A stretch of DNA of 42,809 bases from Spirochaetota bacterium (GTDB lineage Bacteria > Spirochaetota > Spirochaetia > DTKZ01). Shown piece by piece: positions 14,145 to 22,420 of the stretch (positions within the stretch are counted from its first letter, which is position 1; each line of letters opens with the position of its first letter). The stretch covers positions 1-42,809 of the forward strand of contig JAOABU010000152.1 of the NCBI GenBank assembly GCA_026418195.1. The letters are read 5' to 3'. The position numbers and the translations under genes were made by a program. The notes below the pieces were generated by a model, which was not told the DNA's origin, did not search any database, and worked only from the letters and a program-made list of their open reading frames with translations.

Positions 14145-16076
14145 ATGCCTGGAGTTCAATTGATTTTTGGAACGTATAATACTACCCCTTTAGGAGGATC
14201 CGAGTCGTTTCGAGAGGAACAATACCAGCAGTGTATCAAACCCTTTCTTAGTACCTTGTACCTTTTCCCTGAAATTCCTACCGTTCTATACTATTCCGGC
14301 ATTCTCTTACAATGGCTAGAAAAAAAACATCCCGAGTTTCTGGATGTACTAGGTGAAATGGTTTCCCGTAAACAGGTTGAACTATTAGGAGGAGCCTTCT
14401 ATGATCCAATTCTTACCATACTGCCTCGCTCAGATGCATTAGGGCAGATAGAACTATTCACAACGTATCTTAGAAAGAAGTTTGGTAAACGACCTCGAGG
14501 GGCTTGGATCCCAGAACTGGAATGGGAGCCTTGGTTGGCTTCTACTTTGCGAACTTGCGGAATGGATTATACCTTCCTTGGGGAATACCACTTCAATGCT
14601 GCGGGAGTCATGAAACGGTATGTACCCTACCTAACCGAGGACCAAGGGAAAACCATCTACGTATTCCCGATATTCGAACAAATCTCCGATTCCCTGGAAA
14701 AAACATCACCAAAAGAAGTAATACGCGCCATTCTAACTCATCAATCGTCTTCAGAAGATAGACTTGTTACTCTCCTTGTTCCCGGTCATTACTGGACCAA
14801 CAAAAAAATCGAAGAGTTCTTTCTAGAGCTTAGAAAAAATGAGCAAATCCGGTGCACCCAACCCAATCAATATGTACGTTCAACCCATGTAGGATATAAA
14901 ACCTATTTCCCCTGTGGATCTAGAGAACAGAGAATGGTGGAAGCCCTGCCTGCTGAAAGGGCCAAAGAATATAAGGCATTGAAATCACGCCTGGGTACCC
15001 TAAATGGAGAAATGCTCTTCGGGGGAGGTTTTTTTCGCCAGCTTCTTGCTCGATATCCGGAAAGTAATCTGTTGTATGCCAAGATGCAATATACCCATCT
15101 TCTTGTGAATGGTGTACGGAGGGATAAATACCGCAAAATCGCAGCCCGTGAGGAACTCTGGAAAGGACAACATGGACAAGCATATTGGTCAGGATCCGTT
15201 TCAGGGGGGAACCTAATTCGGAGGCAGGCATATAAATCTCTCATTACCGCTGAACGGATTACGCGGGAGAAAGGAGTCTTCATCCCATCCTTGGTAGTGA
15301 TGGATTTTGACATGGATGGAAAAGATGAGTTTCTGTACCAAGGTCACGACTTGAACGCATATGTTCACACGAATGGAGGAGCTATCTTCGAGTTGGACAA
15401 TCTTAATAAGGCTTGGAATTATGTAGATTGTTCGATAAGGAAAATTGGGGGCAAGGAGGTGCTTCGCAAAATCTTTCTGGATCATTTCTTCCCTATCGGC
15501 ACTGAGCCTCAGGAACTGTTCTCTCCTAAACAGGGGGATTGGGGAGATTTTATAAATCAATCCTACACGGTGGTGAAGTGTGACAAGGAGCGCAGTGAGC
15601 TTGTGCTGGAGCGAAGGAGTACAGTAAGACAAGCGAAGGAACAGATTCCCGTACGGTTAGTAAAAAAATACATTTTCAAGGGGAACACCATCAACCTCTA
15701 CTATTCCTTGACCAATACAAGTTCGGCATCTTTACGGATGTGTTTTGGTGTGGAGGTGAATTTTTCTTTTGCTGATAGAGAACAGGTTCGGGTTCTATGG
15801 CAGGAAGGGAAAAGCAGGAGAGAAGTACATCATACACCAAGCGAGCTATCGAATGTAAGCGAGATCTCTTTCGAAGACTCTTCCCATGGAACACAAATTG
15901 TCGTATCTACCTTGGAACCTTGTTCCGCATGGGATTTGTCCAACGAATGGAAGGTGTCTTCCGCTGATGAAAATGGCCTGGATCTTGGCTCCTGTTTCGT
16001 TTCATATTGGGCTTTGGATCTACCTTCTGGAGCGGTTTGGGAAAATAGGATCACCCTGAAAATGGGAACTCTGTAG
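14145..16076 (+). CDS. GH57-like protein related to 4-alpha-glucanotransferase, partly degenerate active site
   Basis: 643 aa, collinear with the 4-alpha-glucanotransferase branch of GH57 (about 660 aa): catalytic barrel, helical domain (DUF1925-like) and C-terminal beta-sandwich (DUF1926-like; FLDHFFPIGTEP, WGDFINQSY). The nucleophile motif is present as WIPELEW with Glu124. The HNHQP motif near the N-terminus reads YNTTP (11-15), and the DDGEKFG motif carrying the acid/base Asp is replaced by VPGHYWTN (about 212-219) with a deletion. It may be inactive on glucan or use another residue. It follows rnfB by 13 bases with an AGGA site, so is in the Rnf operon. Cytoplasmic: no signal peptide. 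Confidence 0.8.
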   Translation: MPGVQLIFGTYNTTPLGGSESFREEQYQQCIKPFLSTLYLFPEIPTVLYYSGILLQWLEKKHPEFLDVLGEMVSRKQVELLGGAFYDPILTILPRSDALGQIELFTTYLRKKFGKRPRGAWIPELEWEPWLASTLRTCGMDYTFLGEYHFNAAGVMKRYVPYLTEDQGKTIYVFPIFEQISDSLEKTSPKEVIRAILTHQSSSEDRLVTLLVPGHYWTNKKIEEFFLELRKNEQIRCTQPNQYVRSTHVGYKTYFPCGSREQRMVEALPAERAKEYKALKSRLGTLNGEMLFGGGFFRQLLARYPESNLLYAKMQYTHLLVNGVRRDKYRKIAAREELWKGQHGQAYWSGSVSGGNLIRRQAYKSLITAERITREKGVFIPSLVVMDFDMDGKDEFLYQGHDLNAYVHTNGGAIFELDNLNKAWNYVDCSIRKIGGKEVLRKIFLDHFFPIGTEPQELFSPKQGDWGDFINQSYTVVKCDKERSELVLERRSTVRQAKEQIPVRLVKKYIFKGNTINLYYSLTNTSSASLRMCFGVEVNFSFADREQVRVLWQEGKSRREVHHTPSELSNVSEISFEDSSHGTQIVVSTLEPCSAWDLSNEWKVSSADENGLDLGSCFVSYWALDLPSGAVWENRITLKMGTL

Positions 16077-16090
16077 AGCCTACCATCCCT

Positions 16091-17350
16091 TCAACGAGAT
16101 GACATGGTTTGAAGTACAGCATCTATCCATGGTTGGGTTTCACTGAAGTAATACCGCGTTGCGAGTAGAAAGTCCAAGACAGATTCCCGATACTGAGCTA
16201 AAAAGAATTTAGCTTGTCCCCGGTAGAAGTATACTTGTGATCGGGCTTCCTCACTTAGGGGAAGGCGGGATAGAAGGTCTAACTGCAAGATCACCTCTTT
16301 CCATTCTCTGTTCTTGAAAGGACCTTTCAGCACTGCCTGCAGCATCTGTTCCTCTTTCTGGCCGGTATCTCCTTTATTAAAGGGGAGGATGGTAGGGGAT
16401 GGAAGGGGAGATTGAGGTTCAGGAAGAGGGGCTACCAGATCCTGTAAAACTTTTAACGTAGAAGTGGGGATGGGTATCGCAGGAGGGACACCATACTCAC
16501 TAGGGCTTGGGAGTGGATTTCCGGATTCAAAGCTCTGTTTTAATAGATAGAACGGGAGGGGTATGGGGCGTATGTAGGTTCCGTTCAGGGGAGGAAGAAT
16601 AGATATAGCAGGAAGGGCAGTGTTAGGAAGAGGGATCTCTACGTAGGTGCTAGTGACATTGTTCCCTTTTTCTAATCGAGGAAGTTTCATCTCCAATAGT
16701 TTAGCATCTACTACCGCATAATAGTAGGGTACACCCGGAACAGGATAATCTGATACCTCTGTTTCACTGCTAGGGAATCGTTTTACTTCGGTAGCAGCGG
16801 TTAGCTGCTCTACTGAAAGAATCGGAACGGTACTCCGGTATAGAATGAGATCTCTGTCTCCTCGGGAAGCCACAAATCGCACGAGGATATGATCTTTCAC
16901 GACTTCGGCTTTGATCGAGGAGATGCGAGCGGCCCGCTCTTCTTCCGGAGCAACGGAATCCAATCGAACGGGTGTCACTGTCTTGTTTCGAAAGGGGATC
17001 AGTTCTTGGTAGGTAGTACCCGTTTCACTCTTGATTAATACTGCATAGTAGTAAGAACCTACTTGATCGGGGATGTCGATGAAATACCCTGTACCATAGG
17101 GAACGATCCCTACAAGAGTGGCTTTTGGCAAGGTTTCTAGGGTAATTTCTACTGGGCTTCTATATACTAACAACATCCCGGGGGTATCTGGAGAATCTTC
17201 CCAGGTGATTTTTATCTGAGAGCCTCGTACTCCAACTTTGATTTGCGAGACATACGGGGATGGTATGTCTGCTAGGAGCGGTACAGGGCTAGTACATAGT
17301 ATGGTGAATAGCACAAGTATGGTTTTCACCCTATTGTTGATCTTTCCCAT
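16091..17350 (-). CDS. Secreted protein with fibronectin-like repeats, unknown function
   Basis: 419 aa, not recognised. The N-terminus is a classical signal peptide (basic start, hydrophobic 11-25, cleavage likely after LLA near residue 27). Two similar segments, about 35-120 and 145-225, each end in a Tyr-Tyr-Ala-Val strand (YYYAVL, YYYAVVD), suggesting a tandem fibronectin-III-like fold. A Pro-rich linker follows (about 250-330), and the last 80 residues are helical, TPR-like. Probably periplasmic or cell-surface. Convergent with the GH57 gene and divergent from prfB. Confidence 0.65.
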   Translation of the reverse strand: MGKINNRVKTILVLFTILCTSPVPLLADIPSPYVSQIKVGVRGSQIKITWEDSPDTPGMLLVYRSPVEITLETLPKATLVGIVPYGTGYFIDIPDQVGSYYYAVLIKSETGTTYQELIPFRNKTVTPVRLDSVAPEEERAARISSIKAEVVKDHILVRFVASRGDRDLILYRSTVPILSVEQLTAATEVKRFPSSETEVSDYPVPGVPYYYAVVDAKLLEMKLPRLEKGNNVTSTYVEIPLPNTALPAISILPPLNGTYIRPIPLPFYLLKQSFESGNPLPSPSEYGVPPAIPIPTSTLKVLQDLVAPLPEPQSPLPSPTILPFNKGDTGQKEEQMLQAVLKGPFKNREWKEVILQLDLLSRLPLSEEARSQVYFYRGQAKFFLAQYRESVLDFLLATRYYFSETQPWIDAVLQTMSSR

Positions 17351-17360
17351 GTATATACTA

Positions 17361-17389
17361 TTATTATCGGTATAGATGGATTAAGTCCA
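17361..17389 (-). promoter_or_regulatory. Putative promoter for the 419-aa secreted protein gene
   Basis: Minus strand TGGACT (17384-17389), 17 bases, TAATAA (17361-17366), ending ten bases before the ATG. The region is AT-rich so alternative -10 registers exist. No Shine-Dalgarno site. Confidence 0.3.
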
Positions 17390-17393
17390 GAGA

Positions 17394-17422
17394 TTGTTTT
17401 TTCTAAAACTACACGGTATGCT
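17394..17422 (+). promoter_or_regulatory. Putative promoter for prfB operon
   Basis: TTGTTT (17394-17399), 17 bases, TATGCT (17417-17422). The start point would fall near 17429, giving a leader of about 23 bases that contains the Shine-Dalgarno site GGGAGG (17441-17446) before the ATG at 17452. This one is a normal leadered arrangement. Confidence 0.45.
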
Positions 17423-17451
17423 TTGGAAAACAGTTTGGTCGGGAGGCACGT

Positions 17452-18565
17452 ATGAGGGAAGAGATCATTAAGAACTTGGAAGAGCTGTATGAACAGATCA
17501 ACGAGACATGGAGGCATCTTTGACACGGAAAAGATCCGTTTTGAGATACAAGATTTAGAGATGGAATCTTCTCACCCAGATTTTTGGAAGGATAGGGAAA
17601 AGGCAGAGCAGACGTTGACTCGCTTGAAACGGTTGAAACAAAAGATTGAACCTTGGGAAAAACTGCTTGCTTCCATGGAGGAATTAAAGGAACTCTGCGA
17701 GATTGCCAAGGCTGAAAAAGAAACCTCTTTAGAGGAAGATATAAGAAAAGCTCTTCAGGAGAACAGGAAGGAATACGAGCGTTTACGAACCCTTGAGCTT
17801 CTAAGTGACGAATTGGACATTGCCTCTAGCTTTCTCACCATCCATTCAGGAGCTGGAGGAACCGAGGCATGCGATTGGGCGAATATGCTTCTTCGAATGT
17901 ATACCCGGTGGGCGGAGCGGAAAGGGTATAAAATAGAGATGTTAGATTTATTAGAGTCTGAAGGAGGGGTAAAATCGGTCACTCTTCAGGTCGTTGGAGA
18001 GTATGCATATGGGTACCTGAAGGGGGAAACGGGAATCCATCGATTGGTTCGAATTTCTCCGTTTGATGCGAACGCTAGAAGGCATACTTCGTTTGCCTCC
18101 GTGTATGCTAGCCCAGTGTTAGAAGATGAAATAGAGGTGGAAATTCGTCCGGAAGATATTCGTGTAGATACGTACCGTGCTTCGGGTGCCGGTGGTCAGT
18201 ATGTAAACAAAACGGATTCGGCTGTTCGAATCACCCATTTCCCTACAGGAATCGTAGTACAATGCCAGAACGAGAGAAGCCAACTAAAGAATAGGGCTAC
18301 TGCAATGAAAATCCTGAAATCTCGGCTCTATGAATACTATAAGGCTGAAAAAGAAAAGGAACGGGCCGAGAAGGCTATGGAGAAGAAGGATATTTCCTGG
18401 GGGAATCAGATTCGTTCGTATGTATTTCATCCTTATACGTTGGTGAAGGATCACAGAACGAAGTACGAGGTGAGCAATGTACAGGCGGTCATGGATGGGG
18501 ATATTGATGATTTCATCGAAGCCTATCTGCATTCTGCATGGAAAGAGGCAAATAAGGTGACATAA
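17452..18565 (+). CDS. prfB: Peptide chain release factor 2, with programmed +1 frameshift
   Basis: The product is made by joining 17452-17520 to 17522-18565 (370 aa). Frame one runs 23 codons from ATG at 17452 to an in-frame TGA at 17521. Skipping T17521 restores the frame that reads DTEKIRFE and the rest of RF2. Stop-codon recognition tripeptide SPF is at 202-204, and the peptidyl-hydrolysis motif GGQ is at 247-249. RF2 terminates at UGA and UAA, and low RF2 favours the shift, so expression is autoregulated. A strong GGGAGG ribosome site precedes the ATG. First gene of a unit that continues through a CheY-like regulator, a PEGA protein and ftsY to lolCDE. Confidence 0.95.
17510..17524 (+). 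promoter_or_regulatory. prfB programmed +1 frameshift site
   Basis: GGAGG (17510-17514), three bases (CAT), CTT, TGA, C. This is the classic RF2 arrangement: internal Shine-Dalgarno-like sequence three bases before the CTT slippery codon and a UGA followed by C, a poor termination context. Confidence 0.93.
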
Positions 18566-18568
18566 AAG

Positions 18569-18937
18569 GTGGTAGAAAAACGAATTTTGGTCATCGATGA
18601 TCTGCCCTTTATGAGGAGGGTCATCCGAGAGATTCTGGAAGGAACACGGCTTTTTTGGATCGATGAAGCTGAGAATGGTTTGGATGGTTTACATCGGTAT
18701 CGGGATATTAAACCTGATCTTGTCCTTTTAGATATCGTCATGCCAGTGATGGATGGAATTTCCACGTTGGAAAGACTCATAAAGATGGATCCAAAGGCTC
18801 GGGTGGTAATGTGCAGTGCTCTCGGACAGGAAGCTCTCATCGTACATGCCATACGGTTGGGTGCAAAGGACTTTGTAGTGAAACCCTTTCATCCTAATCG
18901 GTTAATTACGGCTGTACATCGGGCGTTAGAGACCTAA
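18569..18937 (+). CDS. CheY-like single-domain response regulator
   Basis: 122 aa receiver domain only. The acidic pair is in VIDD, the phosphoacceptor Asp in VLLDIVMP, the switch Ser in VMCSALGQ and the conserved Lys in FVVKPF. GTG start at 18569, three bases after prfB, with AAGG at 18554-18557. There is no output domain, so it must signal by protein contact, for example with a flagellar switch or a kinase. No cognate kinase is adjacent. It sits between prfB and a PEGA-domain gene. Confidence 0.88.
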   Translation: MVEKRILVIDDLPFMRRVIREILEGTRLFWIDEAENGLDGLHRYRDIKPDLVLLDIVMPVMDGISTLERLIKMDPKARVVMCSALGQEALIVHAIRLGAKDFVVKPFHPNRLITAVHRALET

Positions 18938-18945
18938 AACCACGT

Positions 18946-20400
18946 ATGATGTTTCTATCCTTCCTGATGGTAATGTGCATTGGTTCTTTTCAGGAACTTG
19001 GGGCGGAAAGTTTATTGAAAGAACCGGTAGAACTTCGATTAGGAGTTACGGAGTTCTTTACTAACATCGAATCCCCTACCATGAGACAGTTGGGTCAATC
19101 GGTAGGTCGGATGTTTGTTGAAAAACTGCAAGGTGTGGAAAAGAAACGAATCCATCCGATAGAACGGGAAGGATTCATTCGAGGACTGATTAAAAGAAAT
19201 AGGGTAGAGGAGCTAAAGAAACTGGATGAGTTGCTTCAAAAGCGAGATCAACTCGCTCTGTCCTCTCTTAAAGAGAAAGAGAAATCTACCTATATAGAAT
19301 TGACTACCCGTATCTATGGAACTCTCCAACGGTTACGAACGTTGGAGTCAGTGGATCCGTTAGGAATCAGCTTAGAGCAGGAAGAAAAACCCCTCAGATG
19401 GATAGAAACGAACCAGAAGGGAGATTTATTGCCTTACCTTCGTAGTACCTATAAAGATATGTGTAAGGTGTCCCGCACTGATTACCTCGTGACAGGAGTG
19501 GTGGAGGAGGTATTGGGGGATATACTTTCTGTTCGGGTTGTACTCTTCAGTGATATTGCGGAAATGATACTATATGAACAGGAAACGATGGGAACTACAA
19601 ATGAATTGGAAACCCTGATAGATCAACTCATTCCCAACCTCGTTACCGTTCTTCTGGGAGGAGAATGGGGAACTTTGGAAGTTGAGGTTCAACCAAACGA
19701 TGCAGGTATTTTCCTTAACGGGAAACTCATAGGAATTGGAAAAGTGAAGAAACCGTACCTTCCCGTAGGGGTGTATCGAATAGAGATTCAACGACCCGGG
19801 TATCAGTTTATCACAAAGGAAGTTCCTCTTTCGTCTAGGGAACGGAAGAAGATGGAAATACCCATGGAGGCCATAGCTTTTGAACCGTTTCAGATTGTAT
19901 CTCTCCCCCCCAACGCTACTTTCTATCTGGGAGCGGAGAGAAAAGGAGATACCCCCTTTTTTTTGGCAGAGGTAGCAGTGGATTCCATTGGCAGAATCGA
20001 AAAGGAAGGATATAAAGCTCATGTATTTCCATTGAAAAGTGAACCGCAAGAACTGCACGCTTCATTGCCCAAGGATCTTTTTCCCTGGAAAGAACGAATC
20101 GAGAGAAAAAGAGAAGACTTTTATAAAGCCTTTGGATGGTTTGTCCTTTCCTTGCCGTTGCCAATTTTACTCTACGGATACTATGAAAATGAATCCTTTC
20201 GGTATATACAGTATTCAAAAAGCAACAGATACGATCCATCCGAAGCGGGGAAGTGGTCAGATCGTTTGAATAGCATTTATTATGGATACCTAGGAACTCT
20301 TTTTCTGAGCAGTTCGTTCCTAGTAAATGCTATCGTATCCCTGATGGATTATCTGCAAACGGGGGAAGCTTCTGTGAAATATCCTGATCAAAAACCATAA
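18946..20400 (+). CDS. PEGA-domain envelope protein
   Basis: 484 aa. An N-terminal hydrophobic signal (1-20) exports the protein. Residues about 25-235 form an unrecognised helical domain with a long charged stretch (85-130). Two PEGA-type beta repeats follow: about 243-305 (NDAGIFLNGKLIGIGK...GVYRIEIQRPGY) and about 308-365 (PPNATFYLGAERKG). Two C-terminal hydrophobic segments near 385-405 and 440-460 suggest membrane anchoring. PEGA domains usually occur in surface or periplasmic proteins. No clear Shine-Dalgarno site; the gene starts eight bases after the response regulator, within the same unit. Confidence 0.7.
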   Translation: MMFLSFLMVMCIGSFQELGAESLLKEPVELRLGVTEFFTNIESPTMRQLGQSVGRMFVEKLQGVEKKRIHPIEREGFIRGLIKRNRVEELKKLDELLQKRDQLALSSLKEKEKSTYIELTTRIYGTLQRLRTLESVDPLGISLEQEEKPLRWIETNQKGDLLPYLRSTYKDMCKVSRTDYLVTGVVEEVLGDILSVRVVLFSDIAEMILYEQETMGTTNELETLIDQLIPNLVTVLLGGEWGTLEVEVQPNDAGIFLNGKLIGIGKVKKPYLPVGVYRIEIQRPGYQFITKEVPLSSRERKKMEIPMEAIAFEPFQIVSLPPNATFYLGAERKGDTPFFLAEVAVDSIGRIEKEGYKAHVFPLKSEPQELHASLPKDLFPWKERIERKREDFYKAFGWFVLSLPLPILLYGYYENESFRYIQYSKSNRYDPSEAGKWSDRLNSIYYGYLGTLFLSSSFLVNAIVSLMDYLQTGEASVKYPDQKP

Positions 20401-20411
20401 GGGAGAACAGC

Positions 20412-21281
20412 ATGTTGAAAACACTGGGGATGAAAATTAAAGGGTTGTTCCAAGGGGAAGGTTTGGGAAAGGATTTCTATGAAGAATTGGAAGACTTGCT
20501 GATTGAGGGTGATGTGGGGGCTAGTACAGCTCTTCGATTGGTTGAAACTCTACGGGAGGAGGTAAGGAAGCAGGGTATACGATCTCGGGAGGATGCCCTG
20601 AAGCTTTTCAAACAACAGATTCATTCCCTGTTACCAGCTGGCTCTCTCCCTCTGAGACGGGATGCATTGAACGTATTTCTCCTCCTTGGAGTGAATGGGG
20701 TTGGGAAGACTACAACCATAGCAAAACTCGCTTACTACTATCGAATGGTAGAAGGAATCAAAGGAATCGTGTTTGCTGCCGCAGATACTTTTCGAGCAGG
20801 TGCAATTGCGCAAATAGAAACTCTAGCAGATCGATTGCAGGTTCGTGTGGTAAAACAGATGCCTGGCTCGGATCCTGGTGCGGTTGTTTACGATGCATTA
20901 GAAAGTGCCAGAGCTAGAGGAGAAACGTTGTTGTTAGCGGACACTGCTGGACGGATGCACAACCGCACGAACCTAGTTCGGGAACTCCAAAAGATTGATA
21001 AAGTGATTACCGGTAAGGTAGATGCCTATCGGAAGATATTGGTTCTGGATGCCGTTACCGGTCAGAATGGCCTTCAGCAGGCAAAAATTTTCCATGACGC
21101 GGTAAAGATCGATTCCATCATTCTTACCAAATGGGATGGGACAGCCAAAGGAGGAATCATCCTTGCCATCGGCGGTGAACTGGGGATTCCCATTTCTTTC
21201 CTGGGGGTGGGAGAGAAGGTAACGGATTTGAAGCCGTTTGATCCTACCAGCTTCGTGGAGAATCTGTTGGAAGGAGTGTAA
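20412..21281 (+). CDS. ftsY: Signal recognition particle receptor FtsY
   Basis: 289 aa NG-domain GTPase. A short helical N domain (1-80) is followed by GVNGVGKTT (93-101), the AADTFRAGA motif, DTAGR, and TKWDGTAKGG. The long acidic A domain of E. coli FtsY is absent, as in many bacteria. It binds SRP-ribosome complexes at the inner membrane for co-translational insertion. GGGAG precedes the ATG. Being next to lolCDE fits a shared envelope-biogenesis theme. Confidence 0.95.
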   Translation: MLKTLGMKIKGLFQGEGLGKDFYEELEDLLIEGDVGASTALRLVETLREEVRKQGIRSREDALKLFKQQIHSLLPAGSLPLRRDALNVFLLLGVNGVGKTTTIAKLAYYYRMVEGIKGIVFAAADTFRAGAIAQIETLADRLQVRVVKQMPGSDPGAVVYDALESARARGETLLLADTAGRMHNRTNLVRELQKIDKVITGKVDAYRKILVLDAVTGQNGLQQAKIFHDAVKIDSIILTKWDGTAKGGIILAIGGELGIPISFLGVGEKVTDLKPFDPTSFVENLLEGV

Positions 21282-21283
21282 GG

Positions 21284-22420
21284 ATGCTCTGTACCTTGAG
21301 GAGAATTCTCTTCCATATGCAGGGTTTTCTATTAGCACTTTGTCTTGTACCTTTGGAGGGAGAAGAAACCGTATTCCTTTCAAATGAAATAGGGATGCCA
21401 TTGGAACTCCTCCAAAAAAGCCAGGAAACTCCAGAGTACAGATTGGTGGTGAAACGCCTCCCCGATGAGGAAATTCGAATCCTTTTGAATCGAGAAGGAG
21501 TAGAATTGAAGCGATGGGAAACACGCATGGGAGGTGGAGGGGTCCCCTTGGAAAAGAAGGAATTCAAAGAAGGAATCCTTCAGAGACGGAGCACGTATGA
21601 TCCTAGAGGAAGAATCATCCAAGAAGTAGAGTTTGAGGCAGCGAAAGAGACGGGTACCCTTGAATATCTCTATACTGGAAGTACTTACAGAGGGGTCGTG
21701 TTCAAACCCTCACAACCCGATTCAAGGGATCGAGATGTAGGATATAAAGAAGAAATACTCTACACACCCTCAGGTACCTATCGAGGGATCTATAGGCAGT
21801 ATGATTCTGGGGCTGTTCGAATTGCCCGTGCTTTACAATCAAAAGGCGTATTACAACGAGAAGTATTTCAAGGATTGGGGGTATCCTTCCTTGCTCGTTA
21901 CAACTCTAAGGGAGATGCTATCTATCAGGAGGTGCGTAAAGAGGGAGTGCCTATAGAACAATCGAGATTCTGGTACTCGGATAAACCTATCTATCATCTT
22001 GAAAGAATTGAAGCAGAAAACCTTACCACTGGTACACGGAAAGTTCTTTGGTACTCCGATAGCGGTTTGTTAGAAAGGGAAATTGAAACAATCAAGGACG
22101 TGTTCCTCCAGGAAACACGATATTCCTACCAGGGAAAACAACTGATTGGGAAGGAGCTTCGGACTCGACGCTCTAGGTACCGGTGGGAATACCGGTTTGA
22201 TGGGGATGGGAAAAAGGTAGAGGAGAAACAGTACGAAAACGATAGCATCTCTCTCCATATTGATTTCTCTCCTCCCGAACCCTTCTCTCGAATTGAAAGC
22301 AGGTACAAGGGAGGATCGCTGATCATGCGAACCTACTTCAAGGAAGATGCGGAGTTCCTTGTAGAATTCTATCGGGATGGAGTGTTGCTCCGATCTGTAA
22401 AGAAGGGGAATGCTCCTTGA
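21284..22420 (+). CDS. Secreted protein with MORN-like repeats, unknown function
   Basis: 378 aa, not recognised. Hydrophobic N-terminus (about 10-24) is a likely signal peptide. The body contains repeated short beta motifs such as YDPRGRIIQEVEF, YNSKGDAIYQEV, YSDSGLLEREIE and YRDGVLLRSVKKG, resembling the MORN-2/YwqK type of hairpin repeat. Probably periplasmic. AAGGAGTGTAAGG before the ATG gives a strong ribosome site. Its stop overlaps the lolC-type TTG start (TTGA), so it may be functionally tied to lipoprotein export; that link is inference. Confidence 0.65.
   Translation: MLCTLRRILFHMQGFLLALCLVPLEGEETVFLSNEIGMPLELLQKSQETPEYRLVVKRLPDEEIRILLNREGVELKRWETRMGGGGVPLEKKEFKEGILQRRSTYDPRGRIIQEVEFEAAKETGTLEYLYTGSTYRGVVFKPSQPDSRDRDVGYKEEILYTPSGTYRGIYRQYDSGAVRIARALQSKGVLQREVFQGLGVSFLARYNSKGDAIYQEVRKEGVPIEQSRFWYSDKPIYHLERIEAENLTTGTRKVLWYSDSGLLEREIETIKDVFLQETRYSYQGKQLIGKELRTRRSRYRWEYRFDGDGKKVEEKQYENDSISLHIDFSPPEPFSRIESRYKGGSLIMRTYFKEDAEFLVEFYRDGVLLRSVKKGNAP

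Noticed and set aside
14903-15313. Antisense open frame of 136 codons within the GH57 gene
   Set aside because: It lies opposite a gene with clear family motifs, has no ribosome site and its composition looks like a complement of real codons.
17489-17521. RF2 start at the ATG at 17489 in the main frame
   Set aside because: This ATG is in the +1 frame over the first coding segment and has no ribosome site; the frameshift signal and GGGAGG before 17452 explain the true start.
17521-17523. In-frame TGA as selenocysteine codon or as a pseudogene mutation
   Set aside because: The context is the classical RF2 recoding site and the downstream frame restores the full conserved protein.
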